From the NCBI GenBank assembly GCA_030715195.1, contig JAUYVI010000001.1, forward strand, positions 186,001 to 250,000: DNA of 64,000 bases. The letters are read 5' to 3'. The notes beneath the pieces were generated by a model. That model had not been told where the DNA came from, did no database searches, and saw nothing but the letters and a program-made list of their open reading frames with translations. This document shows, one piece after another, positions 29,493 to 39,965 of this stretch; the first letter of the stretch is position 1, and every line of letters begins with the position of its first letter. The position numbers and the translations under genes are program-made. This DNA comes from Dongia sedimenti (GTDB lineage: Bacteria; Pseudomonadota; Alphaproteobacteria; Dongiales; Dongiaceae).

Positions 29493-30695
29493 ATGAATCA
29501 TTTTCTGCGCTTGGCCGTGGTGCTGGGTCTCATCACCGCGGTCGGACCGTTCGCGGTCGATATGTACCTGCCGGCGCTGCCGACGATCGGCGACAGTCTG
29601 AACGCGAGCACGGCCCGCGTGCAGGCCAGCCTGATGGCGTTCTTCATCGTCTTCGGCGTCTGCCAGCTGTTCTACGGGCCGCTCGCCGACATCTTCGGGC
29701 GCAAGCTGCCGATCTATGGCGGTCTCGTGCTGTTTGCGATCGGCAGCGTCGGCTGCGCGCTCGCCCCCGACATCGAGACCTTGATCGCCTTCCGCGTCCT
29801 GCAGGCCTTCGGCAGCTGCGCCGGCATGGTGATTCCGCGGGCGATCGTGCGCGACCTTCATACCGGCCACGAGGCGACGCGGATCATGTCGATGCTGCTG
29901 CTGGTGATGAGCGTCTCGCCGATTCTGGCGCCGCTGTTCGGCAGCGCCGTCATTGCCGCCGTCGGCTGGCGCGGCGTGTTCTGGGCGCTGACCGTGGCCG
30001 CGGTGATCGCGCTTCTGCTTGCCGTCTTCGCGCTCGAGGAAACGCGGCCGCGCGAAGCCCGCGCGGGCAGCAGCTGGGGCAGCGCGTTCCGCGCCTATGG
30101 CCACCTGCTGAAGGACCGCAGTTTCGTCGGGCTCTCGATGGTCGGTGCGTTCGGGCTCTCGGCGTTCTTCGTCTATCTCGGCAACTCGCCCTTCGTGTTG
30201 CGCGAGCAATACGGGCTTTCGGAGTGGCAATTCAGCCTCTGCTTCTCGCTGAACGCGGCCTCGTTCTTCGGTTTCAGCCAGTTGACCGGCAGGCTCACCA
30301 AGCGCTTCGGCCTGGCGCCGGTGGTTCGTGTGGCCGTCGCGGGCATGGCTGCGACCATGACGATCCTGGCGACGGTGATGCTCTCCGGTTTCGACAGCCT
30401 GCCGGTGATGATCGTCGGCCTGTTCATGGGCTACGGCTTCCTGGGGCTGGTCCTGCCGACTTGCGGCGTGCTCTCCCTGGAGCATCATGGCGCCATTGCC
30501 GGCACCGCTTCCGCCTTGGGCGGCGCCCTTGGCATGATGACCGGTGCCGTCGTCATGGCGCTGAGCGGCCTGTTCGCCCAAGCGGGCGCGCAGCCGATGG
30601 TGGCGATGATCGCTCTCTGCGCGGTCCTGGCCTGCGCGATCACCTTCGTGACCCTCCGGACCGCGCAGCGTGGCGAGGTCGCCGAAACCGCCTAG
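29493..30695 (+). CDS. MFS efflux transporter, Bcr/CflA type
   Basis: 400 residues with twelve predicted membrane helices. The first helix and loop (LGLITAVGPFAVDMYLPALPTIGDSL) is the diagnostic opening of Bcr/CflA drug-resistance transporters; YGPLADIFGRKLPIYGG is the loop 2-3 motif and RALQ-like RVLQAFGSCAGMVIPRAIVRDL the helix 4 motif of proton-driven exporters. It probably expels hydrophobic drugs, cationic compounds or sulfonamide-type molecules. Likely cotranscribed with the OYE gene. An FNR-type box lies 40 bases after its stop and belongs to the next operon. Confidence 0.88.
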   Translation: MNHFLRLAVVLGLITAVGPFAVDMYLPALPTIGDSLNASTARVQASLMAFFIVFGVCQLFYGPLADIFGRKLPIYGGLVLFAIGSVGCALAPDIETLIAFRVLQAFGSCAGMVIPRAIVRDLHTGHEATRIMSMLLLVMSVSPILAPLFGSAVIAAVGWRGVFWALTVAAVIALLLAVFALEETRPREARAGSSWGSAFRAYGHLLKDRSFVGLSMVGAFGLSAFFVYLGNSPFVLREQYGLSEWQFSLCFSLNAASFFGFSQLTGRLTKRFGLAPVVRVAVAGMAATMTILATVMLSGFDSLPVMIVGLFMGYGFLGLVLPTCGVLSLEHHGAIAGTASALGGALGMMTGAVVMALSGLFAQAGAQPMVAMIALCAVLACAITFVTLRTAQRGEVAETA

Positions 30696-30734
30696 TCCCG
30701 TGGTCGCTCGCGATCGCGTCGACCCTTTCTTTGC

Positions 30735-30826
30735 TTGATCTTTATCAAGCGCAGCCGGGTCACCTCTGTGACACTCCGCTGGGCCGGCTGCCGTGGATAT
30801 ATTTCGTCCACTTTGATCAGAGTCAA
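30735..30826. promoter_or_regulatory. Two FNR/Nnr-type boxes controlling nosR
   Basis: TTGATCTTTATCAA (30735-30748) is a perfect TTGAT-N4-ATCAA site. TTGATCAGAGTCAA (30813-30826) differs at one base. The second is centred about 101 bases before the nosR ATG; a start point near 30861 with TAACCT as -10 would give the class II -41.5 arrangement. Such sites bind FNR or its NO-sensing relatives Nnr/Dnr, tying nos expression to low oxygen or nitric oxide. Confidence 0.75.
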
Positions 30827-30920
30827 AGCTCGCGCCCCGATATATCTCCTAACCTTGCATCCATGAGAGCGCCCCGGAGGCGCGGAAGCGGGCGGGGTGC
30901 CGGTGCAGGTGAAGGGTCGA

Positions 30921-33182
30921 ATGTCGCGAGAAGCGAGCGCGCCATGCTCTTGGCTCGGGGGCTTGACTGCGATCTGCGTCGGACTCGTGCTCTGTCTGGC
31001 CGCTCTACTTGTGAGTGCACCGTCTGAGGCGAAGGGCTTCGGTGCCTATCTGCAAGAGGTAAAGCCGGAGGAGGTCTTCCCGGGCGCCGACCATTTCGGC
31101 GCGAAGGACGGCAAGCCGGCGGCGATGCCCGCGTTCAAGGGCGAAGAGCTGCTCGGCTACGTCTTCGAAGCGAGCGATATCGGCTATTCCGGCAAGCCGA
31201 TCCGGCTGCTGGTCGGGCTCGACAAGAACGGCGTCATCGTCGGTCTTAAGGTCACCGAGCATCACGAGCCGATCCTGCTCGCCGGCATTCCGCCGGCCAA
31301 GCTCGATGCCTTCGTCAATGCCTTCATCGGCCGCAACATCGTCGAAGCGGCGCAGAACAAGAGCGATGCCCAGGTCGATGCCATCTCCGGCGCGACGGTG
31401 ACGGCGATCGTCATCACTGACAGCGTCTCCCGCACGTCGCTCAAGGTCGCAAAGGCGCGTGGCCTCGCCGGCTTTACCGCGACCGGCAAGGCCGATGCCG
31501 CAATTCCGGCGGGACAACGCACGCTGGCCCAGGTCCCGTTCCAGGCGGGCGACTGGCAGACGCTGGTGGGCGACGGCTCGATTCGCCGCCTGCATTTGCT
31601 GAACAGCGATGTCGATGCCGCCTTCCAAAAGATCGGCATCGGCAGTCCGGAACCCTTCGCCCGCGCCGGCGTGCCGACCGACGATTTCATCGACCTCTAT
31701 GTCGCACCGGTCAGCATCGAATCCATCGGCCGCAGCATTCTCGGCGAGCAGGACTACAAGACCCTGGCCGGCTCGCTCGCTCCCGGTCAGCAGGCGATCC
31801 TGATCGCCGCGAACGGCGACTATTCCTTTCGCGGCTCGGGCTATGTGCGCGGCGGCATCTTCGACCGCTTCCAGCTGGTACAGGACCAGACCACGATCCT
31901 GTTCAAGGATCACGACTATCGCCGGCTCGGTTCCCTCGCGGCGGGCATGCCCGAGTTCAAGGAGATCGGGCTGTTCCGCATTCCGGCCAAGTTCGAGTTC
32001 AATCCGACCGAAGAATGGCGGATCGAGCTGCTGGCCCAGCGACCGACCGGCCCGACCGCCAAGTCATTCACCAGCTTCGCGCTCAACTACAGCCTCCCGG
32101 CGCGCTTCGTCACCGTGACCGCGCCGCCGCCGGCCGCCGCCGCCCCGGCGCTCGCCAGCGATGACGCTGCGGCGACCGAAGACGAAGAAGCCGCCGCGGC
32201 CAAGACCGAGCTCTGGAAGTCGGTCTGGCGCGCGCATGCGGTCGAGATCGCAATCCTGGCGCTTTCGCTCGCCATCCTGACGCTGATCTTCTTCTTCCAG
32301 GACGTCCTGGTGAAGAAGCCGAAATTCTTCACCGCGATCCGCGTGGCCTATCTCATCTTCAGCGTGGTCTGGCTCGGCGGCTTCACCGGGGCGCAGCTCT
32401 CGGTGGTCAACGTGTTCACCTTCACCGGCTCGTTGCTGAGTGGCAGCTTCCGCTGGGAGCAGTTCCTGCTGGAACCGTTGATCTTCATCCTGTGGTGCGC
32501 CACGGCGGTCTCGCTGTTGTTCTGGGGCCGCGGCCCGTTCTGCGGCTGGCTCTGTCCCTTCGGCTCGGCGCAGGAACTGATCAACGAACTCGCGAAACGG
32601 CTGCACATCCGCCAGATCAACATACCGTTTCACTGGCACGAGCGCCTCTGGCCGCTCAAATACGTCCTCTTCCTCGGCCTGTTCGGCCTGAGCCTCAAGG
32701 AGATCGCGCTGGCCGAGCGCTTCGCCGAGGTCGAGCCGTTCAAGACCGCGGTCATGCTGCAATTCCAGCGCGAATGGCCCTTCGTCGTCTACGCCGGCGG
32801 ATTGCTGGTGGCGAGCCTCTTCATCAACCGGTTCTTCTGCCGCTATCTCTGCCCGTTGGGTGCGGCGCTCGCGATCCCCGGGCGGCTGCGCCTGTTCGAC
32901 TGGCTGAAGCGGCGCAAGCAATGCGGCTTCGAGTGCCAGATTTGCGCCAAGAACTGCCCGGTCCAGGCGATCCATCCGCTCGGCCAGATCAATCCCAATG
33001 AATGCGTCTACTGCATGAAGTGCCAGGTGATCTACTGGGACGACAACACCTGTCCGCCGCTTCTGCTGAAGAAGACCGGTCGCGGCAAGAAGCGCCCGCC
33101 CACCATGCCGCCGCCTGCCGCTCCCACACCGCCATCATTACCGCAGGTCGCTCCACCGAGAGAACCTGTGCCCACGGCTTAG
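30921..33182 (+). CDS. nosR: NosR, FMN- and Fe-S-containing regulator/electron donor of N2O reductase
   Basis: 753 residues from ATG 30921 (GAAGGG four bases upstream; GTG 30897 is a longer option). A signal-anchor is followed by a periplasmic FMN-binding domain whose SGATVT motif at 156-161 accepts covalent FMN from ApbE. After an Ala/Pro linker come several membrane helices, two CxxxCP motifs (FCGWLCPFG at about 540 and CRYLCPLG near 640) and two cytoplasmic 4Fe-4S clusters (CQICAKNCP near 672, CVYCMKC near 695). NosR passes electrons towards, and is needed for the activity and expression of, NosZ. First gene of the nos operon, 14 bases before nosZ, controlled by FNR-type boxes. Confidence 0.95.
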   Translation: MSREASAPCSWLGGLTAICVGLVLCLAALLVSAPSEAKGFGAYLQEVKPEEVFPGADHFGAKDGKPAAMPAFKGEELLGYVFEASDIGYSGKPIRLLVGLDKNGVIVGLKVTEHHEPILLAGIPPAKLDAFVNAFIGRNIVEAAQNKSDAQVDAISGATVTAIVITDSVSRTSLKVAKARGLAGFTATGKADAAIPAGQRTLAQVPFQAGDWQTLVGDGSIRRLHLLNSDVDAAFQKIGIGSPEPFARAGVPTDDFIDLYVAPVSIESIGRSILGEQDYKTLAGSLAPGQQAILIAANGDYSFRGSGYVRGGIFDRFQLVQDQTTILFKDHDYRRLGSLAAGMPEFKEIGLFRIPAKFEFNPTEEWRIELLAQRPTGPTAKSFTSFALNYSLPARFVTVTAPPPAAAAPALASDDAAATEDEEAAAAKTELWKSVWRAHAVEIAILALSLAILTLIFFFQDVLVKKPKFFTAIRVAYLIFSVVWLGGFTGAQLSVVNVFTFTGSLLSGSFRWEQFLLEPLIFILWCATAVSLLFWGRGPFCGWLCPFGSAQELINELAKRLHIRQINIPFHWHERLWPLKYVLFLGLFGLSLKEIALAERFAEVEPFKTAVMLQFQREWPFVVYAGGLLVASLFINRFFCRYLCPLGAALAIPGRLRLFDWLKRRKQCGFECQICAKNCPVQAIHPLGQINPNECVYCMKCQVIYWDDNTCPPLLLKKTGRGKKRPPTMPPPAAPTPPSLPQVAPPREPVPTA

Positions 33183-33196
33183 CAAAGGAGAAGCCT

Positions 33197-35131
33197 ATGT
33201 CTACGAAATCGTTGAAACCTGAAACCGCCGACGGCCTCAGCCGTCGCGGCCTCCTCGGTGGAGGTGTCGCGCTCTCGACCCTCGCCGCGACCGGTGCGGC
33301 CGGCGTCGCGGTCGGCACGATCGTTGTGCCGAAGTCCGCCTTCGCCGCCACGGCCGATGAGGTCAGCGTGCCGCCTGGCCATCTCGACGACTATGTCGGC
33401 TTCTGGAGCAGCGGCCAGACCGGCGAGGTGCGGGTCCTCGGCATCCCGTCGATGCGCGAGCTGCTGCGTATTCCGGTGTTCAACCGCTGCAGCGCGACCG
33501 GCTGGGGCCAGACCAATGAGAGCCTGAAGATCCTGACCGAAGGCCTGCTGCCGAAGACCAAGGAACGTCTCGCCAAACTCGGCCTGAAGACCTTCATGAA
33601 CGGCGACTGCCACCACCCGCGTCCGTCGGTCACCGACGGTTCCTATGACGGCCGCTACGTTTTCATCAACGACAAGGCGAACACGCGGCTCGCGCGGATC
33701 CGCATCGATGTGATGAAGACCGACAAGATCATCGAGATCCCGAATGCGCATTCGATCCACGGCATGCGCGTCCAGCGCTACCCGAAGACCGGCTACGTGT
33801 TCTGCAACGGCGAGAACCGCGCGCCGCTGATCAACGACGGCCGCGATCTTGACGACTACAAGAAATGGCGCTCGGTCTTCACCGCGGTCGACGGCGACAC
33901 GATGACGGTGTCCTGGCAGGTGATCGTCAGCGGCAACCTCGACAACTGCGATGCCGACTATACCGGCAAGTATGCCGCCTCGACCTGCTACGACGCCGAG
34001 GAGGAAATCACGCTGGAAGGCATGACTTCGTCCGAGACCGATCACGCGGTCTTCTTCAACATCCCGGCGATCGAGGCGGCCGTGAAGGCCGGCAAGGCCG
34101 AGATGATCAACGGCGTGCCGGTGGTGGACGGGACCAAAGCGGCGAAGTCCCCCTTTACTCTCTACATCCCGATTGCCAACTCACCGCACGGCTGCAACGC
34201 GTCTCCAGACGGCAAGTATGTGGTGATCAACGGCAAGCTGTCGCCGACCACGACCGTGGTCGAGTGGGCGAAGCTCGATGACGTCTTCGCCGGCAAGGCG
34301 GCACCGGAATCGGCAATCGTCGCCAACGTCGAGCTTGGCCTCGGGCCATTGCATACGTCGTTCGACGGCCGCGGCAATGCTTACACCTCGCTGTTCCTCG
34401 ACTCCCAGATCGTGAAGTGGAACATCGACGAGGCAGTCCGGGCCTACAAGGGCGAGAAGATCGACCCGATCAAGCAGAAGCTCGACGTCAACTATCAGGT
34501 CGGGCATCTCAATGCCTCGATGAGCGAGACCAAGGACGCCGACGGCAAGTGGGCCGTGGCACTCTGCAAGTTCTCCAAGGATCGCTTCATCAACGTCGGT
34601 CCGCTGAAGCCGGAGAACGACCAGCTGATCGACATCTCGGGCGACGAGATGAAGTTGGTGCATGACGGTGCTGCTTTCGCCGAGCCGCATGATGCCGCAA
34701 TCATGAAGGCCAACATGATCAACCCGGTCGAGATCTGGAACCGCAACGACCCGATGTGGGAAGACGCGCGGCAGCAGGCCAAGAAGGACGGTGTCGATCT
34801 GGATGCCGACAGCAAGGTCATCCGCGACGGTAAAAAGGTGCGGGTCTACATGACTTCGACCGCACCGGCCTATGGCATCACCCAGTTCAAGGTGCAACAA
34901 GGCGACGAGGTCACGGTCATTCAGACCAACATCGACGATGTGGTGGACCTGACCCACGGATTTACCATGGTCGATTATGGCGTTGCCATGGAGGTCGGAC
35001 CGCAAGCCACGGCTTCCGTGACCTTCGTCGCCGACCAGCCCGGCGTCTATTACTACTACTGCCAGTGGTTCTGCCACGCGCTCCACATGGAGATGTCGGG
35101 ACAGATGCTGGTCGAGCCGGCCAAGGCCTAA
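33197..35131 (+). CDS. nosZ: Nitrous oxide reductase, clade I, Tat-exported
   Basis: 644 residues, ATG 33197 behind AAAGGAG. The twin-arginine signal (SRRGLLGGG at about 14-22, then a hydrophobic stretch ending AFA) marks the clade I enzyme. The catalytic CuZ ligands include the His pair in DCHHPRPS near residue 136. The C-terminal cupredoxin domain holds the CuA site C622-QWF-C626-HAL-H630-ME-M633. It reduces N2O to N2 in the periplasm, the last step of denitrification. All required accessory genes follow directly, so the system should be functional. Whether nitrate, nitrite or NO reductases are present cannot be told from this window. Confidence 0.97.
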   Translation: MSTKSLKPETADGLSRRGLLGGGVALSTLAATGAAGVAVGTIVVPKSAFAATADEVSVPPGHLDDYVGFWSSGQTGEVRVLGIPSMRELLRIPVFNRCSATGWGQTNESLKILTEGLLPKTKERLAKLGLKTFMNGDCHHPRPSVTDGSYDGRYVFINDKANTRLARIRIDVMKTDKIIEIPNAHSIHGMRVQRYPKTGYVFCNGENRAPLINDGRDLDDYKKWRSVFTAVDGDTMTVSWQVIVSGNLDNCDADYTGKYAASTCYDAEEEITLEGMTSSETDHAVFFNIPAIEAAVKAGKAEMINGVPVVDGTKAAKSPFTLYIPIANSPHGCNASPDGKYVVINGKLSPTTTVVEWAKLDDVFAGKAAPESAIVANVELGLGPLHTSFDGRGNAYTSLFLDSQIVKWNIDEAVRAYKGEKIDPIKQKLDVNYQVGHLNASMSETKDADGKWAVALCKFSKDRFINVGPLKPENDQLIDISGDEMKLVHDGAAFAEPHDAAIMKANMINPVEIWNRNDPMWEDARQQAKKDGVDLDADSKVIRDGKKVRVYMTSTAPAYGITQFKVQQGDEVTVIQTNIDDVVDLTHGFTMVDYGVAMEVGPQATASVTFVADQPGVYYYYCQWFCHALHMEMSGQMLVEPAKA

Positions 35132-35136
35132 GACCC

Positions 35137-36459
35137 ATGCGCGCACGGCAGGCAGCGATCGTCGTCGCTCTGGGCCTCCTTCTCGGGGCCCTGCCTGCCG
35201 CGACGCATGCGCAAGCCAAGACCATCGAAGTCGCGGTCGGCGACGGCCTCGTCGAGGCCGTCGCCGCTGCGATGCCGGGCGATGTCCTGCATCTCGCGCC
35301 CGGGACGCATAAAGGCTCCGTGGTGATCGAGAAGCCGCTCACCATCGAGGGTGATTCCTTCGAAACGACCGCGATCGAGGGCACCGGACAAGGCAGCGTG
35401 ATCCGCATCCTTTCGTCCAGCGTCACGGTGCGCGGCCTGCACATCTCCGGCTCCGGTATCGACAAGACCGGCATTGACGCCGGCATCTATGTGGAGAAGG
35501 GGGCCGACAATCCGGTGATCGAGCACAACTGGCTCGATCGCAATCTGTTCGGGATCACGCTGCACGGTCCAAAGGCGGCGCGTGTCATCGGCAACACGGT
35601 CACCAACCGCAACGACCTCTGGCTGAACAACCGCGGCAACGGCATCCATGCCTGGAACAATATTGGATCGACCATCGCCGACAATGTCGTGACCGGCGGC
35701 CGCGACGGCATCTTCATGCAGTTGGGCAAGGACAACGTGATCGCGGGCAACCGGTTCGAGCGCCTGCGCTTCGCCGTGCACTACATGTATTCGAAGGGCG
35801 GCGCGGTCACCGACAACGTCTCGATTGGCGATCATATCGGCTATGCCCTGATGTATTCGGACAACCTCAAGGTCTCGGGTAACGTCTCGATCAAGGATCG
35901 AGACCAGGGGTTGATGCTGAACTCGGCGCGCAAGGGGCGGATTACCGACAATTACGTCTATGGCAGCGGCGGCAAGTGCCTGTTCATGTACTTGGCGCTG
36001 CGCAACCGCGTGACCGGCAATCGCTTCGAGGACTGCGACATCGGCGTGCACGTGACCGGCTCCGACGAAAACGCGATCTCCGACAATGCCTTCATCGGCA
36101 ATCGCGTGCAGATGCGCTACGCCGGCACCAAGACCTATGAATGGTCCGTGAAGGGCCATGGCAACTATTGGAGCGATAACACCGCCTTCGATCTCGACGG
36201 CGACGGCATCGCCGACACCGCCTATCGGCCCAACAACGTGGTCGATTGGCTGGTCTGGCGCTATCCGCTGTCGAAACTGCTGCTCTCCAGCCCGGCGATG
36301 GAGCTGTTGCGCGTGGCGCAAGGCCAGTTCCCGGCGCTGACGCCCGGCGGGGTGGTCGACTCTTATCCCTTAATGGCACCGGAGGTGCCGCCGCGCGTGC
36401 TGCCGCCGCTGCCGGAAAAACTCGAATGGGAGGTCGGCTCAGCCGATCCTGATTCATGA
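35137..36459 (+). CDS. nosD: NosD, periplasmic copper-site maturation protein
   Basis: 440 residues starting at ATG 35137, six bases after nosZ. A cleavable signal peptide (AIVVALGLLLGALPAATHAQA) precedes a right-handed parallel beta-helix made of repeated N/D/G-rich turns (for example DNPVIEHNWLDRNLFGITLHG and NVIAGNRFERLRFAVHYMYS), as in CASH-domain proteins. NosD works with the NosFY ABC transporter in assembling the CuZ sulfide cluster of NosZ. The stop overlaps the nosF start by ATGA. Length and order are standard. Confidence 0.93.
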   Translation: MRARQAAIVVALGLLLGALPAATHAQAKTIEVAVGDGLVEAVAAAMPGDVLHLAPGTHKGSVVIEKPLTIEGDSFETTAIEGTGQGSVIRILSSSVTVRGLHISGSGIDKTGIDAGIYVEKGADNPVIEHNWLDRNLFGITLHGPKAARVIGNTVTNRNDLWLNNRGNGIHAWNNIGSTIADNVVTGGRDGIFMQLGKDNVIAGNRFERLRFAVHYMYSKGGAVTDNVSIGDHIGYALMYSDNLKVSGNVSIKDRDQGLMLNSARKGRITDNYVYGSGGKCLFMYLALRNRVTGNRFEDCDIGVHVTGSDENAISDNAFIGNRVQMRYAGTKTYEWSVKGHGNYWSDNTAFDLDGDGIADTAYRPNNVVDWLVWRYPLSKLLLSSPAMELLRVAQGQFPALTPGGVVDSYPLMAPEVPPRVLPPLPEKLEWEVGSADPDS

Positions 36460-37448
36460 ACGCCATAGGAAAAATCGTGATCCCGGAACTCGAAACCGCC
36501 GGACTGGAAACCGTGGCGATCGCCGCGCGCGGCCTCAGTCGCCATTACGGCGCCCATCGCGCGGTCGATGGCCTCGATTTCACCTTGGATGCCGGCACCA
36601 CCTTGGCGCTGATCGGCCATAACGGCGCCGGCAAGACCACGCTGATGAAGTTGATCCTCGGCCTGATCCGCCCGACCGCGGGCAGCCTCAAGGTGCTCGG
36701 CGTCGAGCCCGCCCGTGCAGCCCTGGAGCACCGCCGGCAGATCGGCTTTCTGCCCGAGAACGTCGCCTTCCATGACGAGCTCACCGGCACCCAGACCCTG
36801 CGCTTCTACGCCAGGCTGAAGCGCGCGCCGCTGAAGCAATGCGACGCCCTGCTGGAGCGTGTCGGCCTGTCCTTTGCCGCGTCGCGGCGGGTGAAGACCT
36901 ATTCCAAGGGCATGCGGCAGCGCCTCGGCCTCGCCCAGGCGCTGCTCGGCGATCCCCAGCTGCTGCTGCTGGACGAGCCGACGACGGGCCTGGACCCGGC
37001 TTCGCGCGCCGAGTTCTTCCAGATCATGCGCGAACTGGCCGACCGGGGTGCGACGGTCATCATCTCCTCGCACATCCTGACCGAGCTTGAGGCCAAGACC
37101 GACCTGGTCGCCATCATGAACACCGGTCATCTGGCCGCGTTTGGTCCTCTGGACATGCTGCGCCGCGAAGCCGACCTCCCGGTCCGCATCACCGTCGTGA
37201 CGCCGAACGGAACCGGCCCAGCGGTGTCTGCGCTCGGCAGCATCGCGCAGCGCGCGGTCGTCAGCGAAAACGGGCATTCGCTGCAGCTCTTCGTCCATGT
37301 CGAGGACAAGCTCGAGGCGCTCGCCCGCCTGACCGCGCTCGGTGACGCGGTCGCCGATCTCGACATCGCCCGGCCGGGGCTGGACGAGATCTACCGCCAT
37401 TTCAGCCCGGAAGCCGCGAAAGCCGCTGCCGCGGGAGGTGAAGCATGA
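36456..37448 (+). CDS. nosF: NosF, ATPase of the NosDFY maturation transporter
   Basis: 330 residues. Walker A GHNGAGKTT (around residue 49-57), the Q-loop region (ENVAFHDELTGTQTL), the signature YSKGMRQRLGLAQ and Walker B LLLLDEPTTGLDP are all present, with the H-loop ISSHILTELE behind. It is the cytoplasmic ATPase that powers NosY; together they supply sulfur species for the CuZ site. The first fifteen residues before the ABC core are slightly longer than usual. It is coupled to nosD and nosY by four-base overlaps. Confidence 0.93.
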   Translation: MNAIGKIVIPELETAGLETVAIAARGLSRHYGAHRAVDGLDFTLDAGTTLALIGHNGAGKTTLMKLILGLIRPTAGSLKVLGVEPARAALEHRRQIGFLPENVAFHDELTGTQTLRFYARLKRAPLKQCDALLERVGLSFAASRRVKTYSKGMRQRLGLAQALLGDPQLLLLDEPTTGLDPASRAEFFQIMRELADRGATVIISSHILTELEAKTDLVAIMNTGHLAAFGPLDMLRREADLPVRITVVTPNGTGPAVSALGSIAQRAVVSENGHSLQLFVHVEDKLEALARLTALGDAVADLDIARPGLDEIYRHFSPEAAKAAAAGGEA

Positions 37449-38269
37449 ACGCCACTCTGGTGATCGCCGGCAAGGAGATCAGCGACGGGATGCGCAACCG
37501 CTGGGTGCTCGGTGCGACCCTGCTGCTCGCCGGCCTCGCCTTCGCGCTGACCTTCCTCGGCAGCGCGCCGACCGGCGAGCTCGGTGTGAAGCCGCTGGCG
37601 GTCGTGGTGGTCAGCCTCGCCAGCCTCACCATCTTCCTGATGCCGCTGATCGCGTTGCTGATCTCCTATGACGCCATCGTCGGCGAGGTGGAGCGCGGCT
37701 GCATGCTGCTGTTGCTGACCTATCCGGTGACGCGGCGGCAGATCATGCTCGGCAAGTTCCTGGGCCACGTCGCCATCCTGGCGATCGCCACCCTGATCGG
37801 CTATGGCGGCGCGGGCGCGGCGATGGCGTTCGGCGACCAGGGCGATGCGCAGTCCTGGCAGGCTTTCGCCACCCTGATCGCGAGCTCGATCCTGCTGGGT
37901 GCCGCCTTCGTGGCGCTGGCCTATTGGATCAGCGCCTCGGTGCGCGAACGGAGCACGGCGGCCGGGATCTCGATCGGTCTCTGGCTCGCCTTCGTGGTGA
38001 TCTACGACGTGCTGCTGATGGGCCTGCTGGTCGCCAGCAAGGGCTGGATCAGCGACAAGGTCTTTCCCTGGCTGCTGCTGGCCAATCCGGCCGACATCTA
38101 TCGTCTGCTCAACCTGACCGCCTTCGAGAACGTCCGGCAGTTCTCCGGCATGTCGGGCCTCAGCGAGCAGGCGCAGTTCGCCCCGGCGACGCTGGTCGCC
38201 GCCTTGGCCGTCTGGATCGCGGTGCCGCTGGTCCTGGCCAATTGGAAATTCTCGCGGAGTGAGTCATGA
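37445..38269 (+). CDS. nosY: NosY, membrane subunit of the NosDFY transporter
   Basis: 274 residues with six predicted membrane helices. The start (ATLVIAGKEISDGMRNRWVL) and SYDAIVGEVERGCMLLLLTYPVTRRQIMLGKFLGH, an ABC-2 type segment that contacts the ATPase, are characteristic for NosY. The last helix ends in KFSRSES. It forms the transmembrane channel for NosF. It is coupled by ATGA overlaps to both nosF and nosL, so subunits are made in fixed ratio. Confidence 0.93.
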   Translation: MNATLVIAGKEISDGMRNRWVLGATLLLAGLAFALTFLGSAPTGELGVKPLAVVVVSLASLTIFLMPLIALLISYDAIVGEVERGCMLLLLTYPVTRRQIMLGKFLGHVAILAIATLIGYGGAGAAMAFGDQGDAQSWQAFATLIASSILLGAAFVALAYWISASVRERSTAAGISIGLWLAFVVIYDVLLMGLLVASKGWISDKVFPWLLLANPADIYRLLNLTAFENVRQFSGMSGLSEQAQFAPATLVAALAVWIAVPLVLANWKFSRSES

Positions 38270-38802
38270 GAACGTTGATGGCATCCGCCACTTTCGCCGT
38301 CGCGCTGCTGCTCGGCGCCTGCGACTCCCAGGACAGCGCGTCGCTGCCGAAGCCGCTCGAGCCGGACGAGCAGTCGGTCGCCTATTTCTGCCATATGAAT
38401 TTGACCGAGCATGACGGGCCGATGGGCCAGGCCTTCGTGAGCGGCCAGGACAAGCCGTTCTGGTTCGCCTCGGCCGGCGAGGCCTTCACCTTCATTGAGA
38501 CCGAGGTGCATGGCGGGGCCTTGCAGGTGGTCTATGTGAACGACATGGGACAGGGGAACTGGGAGCATCCGGCACCGGGCGCCTGGGTCGATATCCGCAA
38601 GGCGAGCTTCGTGATCGGCGGCAATATTCCGACCGCCATGGAGGAAGACGGACCCGGTGCCGTGCCGTTCGCCGACAAGGCTGCCGCGGAGACATATGCG
38701 AAGCAGCATGGCGGCACCGTGGTCGATTTCGATGCCGCCGCGAAAGCGCTCGCCGTCGATCATCCGCACGAGGACGACCATGGGGACGACCATGCCAGCT
38801 GA
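38266..38802 (+). CDS. nosL: NosL, outer-membrane copper chaperone lipoprotein
   Basis: 178 residues. The signal ends in the lipobox LGAC at about 16-19. CHMNLTEHDGP provides the conserved Cys-x-Met pair used to bind Cu(I), and NDMGQGNWEHP is the second NosL signature. The C-terminus is His/Asp-rich (DHPHEDDHGDDHAS), an unusual extra metal-binding tail. NosL delivers copper for the NosZ centres. The tail overlaps the start of the apbE-like gene by 11 bases. Confidence 0.93.
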   Translation: MRTLMASATFAVALLLGACDSQDSASLPKPLEPDEQSVAYFCHMNLTEHDGPMGQAFVSGQDKPFWFASAGEAFTFIETEVHGGALQVVYVNDMGQGNWEHPAPGAWVDIRKASFVIGGNIPTAMEEDGPGAVPFADKAAAETYAKQHGGTVVDFDAAAKALAVDHPHEDDHGDDHAS

Positions 38803-39787
38803 CCTCAGCCGCCGCCGCGTGATCTCGATCCTCGCCGCCGGCATCGCTCTGCCGGCCTTGGCACGGGACGCTGCCGCCACGGAGGCGACACCGTTCCGCT
38901 GGCAGGGCATCGCGCTCGGCGCGTCGGCCGATTTGACTCTCTATGCCGCGGATCGCGCCACGGCGGCCGACGCGCTGGCGGCGGCCTTGGCGGAGATCGC
39001 GCGGCTGGAGGCCATTTTCAGCCTGCATCAGCCGGATTCCGCGCTGAGCCGGCTCAACCGCGAAGGCCGCCTCGATGCCGCACCCTTCGAGTTGCGGGAG
39101 CTGCTGTCCCAGGCTTTAAACCTCGCCGCCGCCAGCGACGGCCGTTTCGATCCGACGATCCAGCCGCTCTGGAAGCTCCTGGCCGATCACTTCGCGCAGC
39201 CGGATGCCGATCCTGCCGGCCCTTCCGCGACGATGATCGCCGGTGTGCGCCGTGCCGTTGACTACCGCGGCGTGGCTTTCGATGAAGACGCGATCGTCTT
39301 CGACCGCCCCGGCATGCGGGTGACCCTCAATGGCGTCGCCCAGGGCTATATCAGCGATCGCATCGGCGCGCTGCTCAAGCGCCACGGCTTCAGCCACGCG
39401 CTGGTCAATCTCGGCGAGACCCTGGCGATCGATCGCCGGCCCGACGGCGGCGCCTGGACCATCGGCGTGCCGGCGCCGGACGATCATGCGCGTCTGGTGA
39501 CCAGGCTCGAAGTCTCCGGCGGCGCCGTCGCCACATCGGCGGCGCGCGGCATGCTGTTCGAAGCATCCGGCCGCTTCAACCACATCATCGATCCGCGCCG
39601 TATCGCCTGCGCGGATCCCGATCGATCGATCACGGTGCTGGCCCCCACGGCCGCGATCGCCGATGGCCTCTCGACGCTCGGTGCGTTGCTGCCCGATCCC
39701 CGGCGCGACCTGCCACGGCACTTGGCGGACTTCGGCGCGACCGCCTTCGTGTTCTCCAGCCGCGCCAACGATCTCGCCTGGATCTGA
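38792..39787 (+). CDS. nosX: NosX/ApbE FMN transferase for NosR
   Basis: 331 residues from ATG 38792 (GGGGA five bases upstream; ATG 38780 is possible). A Tat-type signal (LSRRRVISILAAGIALPALA) is followed by the ApbE fold: FSLHQPDSALSRLN, SDGRFDPTIQPLW, NGVAQGYISDRI and the metal-binding ADGLSTLGALL near the end. The enzyme transfers FMN from FAD to the Thr of the SGATVT motif in NosR. Being the last nos gene and exported by Tat fits the periplasmic site of NosR flavinylation. Confidence 0.92.
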   Translation: MPADLSRRRVISILAAGIALPALARDAAATEATPFRWQGIALGASADLTLYAADRATAADALAAALAEIARLEAIFSLHQPDSALSRLNREGRLDAAPFELRELLSQALNLAAASDGRFDPTIQPLWKLLADHFAQPDADPAGPSATMIAGVRRAVDYRGVAFDEDAIVFDRPGMRVTLNGVAQGYISDRIGALLKRHGFSHALVNLGETLAIDRRPDGGAWTIGVPAPDDHARLVTRLEVSGGAVATSAARGMLFEASGRFNHIIDPRRIACADPDRSITVLAPTAAIADGLSTLGALLPDPRRDLPRHLADFGATAFVFSSRANDLAWI

Positions 39788-39892
39788 CGCCGACGGCTGC
39801 GCACCGACATCCCGCCGTCACACTTGCCGGGCGCATTTTTCGCTGCACTGCGGCACAATGCTATTTCTCGTACAAATACCCGGAATGGGCTC

Positions 39893-39939
39893 TTGACGCG
39901 CCCCGCTTGGGCGAAATACTCAAGGTCTTAAAACCGGTT
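39893..39939 (+). promoter_or_regulatory. Promoter with AACCGGTT palindrome ahead of the dehydratase gene
   Basis: TTGACG (39893-39898) and AATACT (39915-39920) are 16 bases apart. AACCGGTT (39932-39939), a perfect palindrome within TAAAACCGGTTA, falls near the expected start of transcription. The central CG palindrome is typical for LacI/GalR-family repressors, which often govern sugar-acid catabolic genes. The regulator is not in the window. Confidence 0.45.
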
Positions 39940-39965
39940 AGTACACCCCTGCCAGAAAGCACCCC

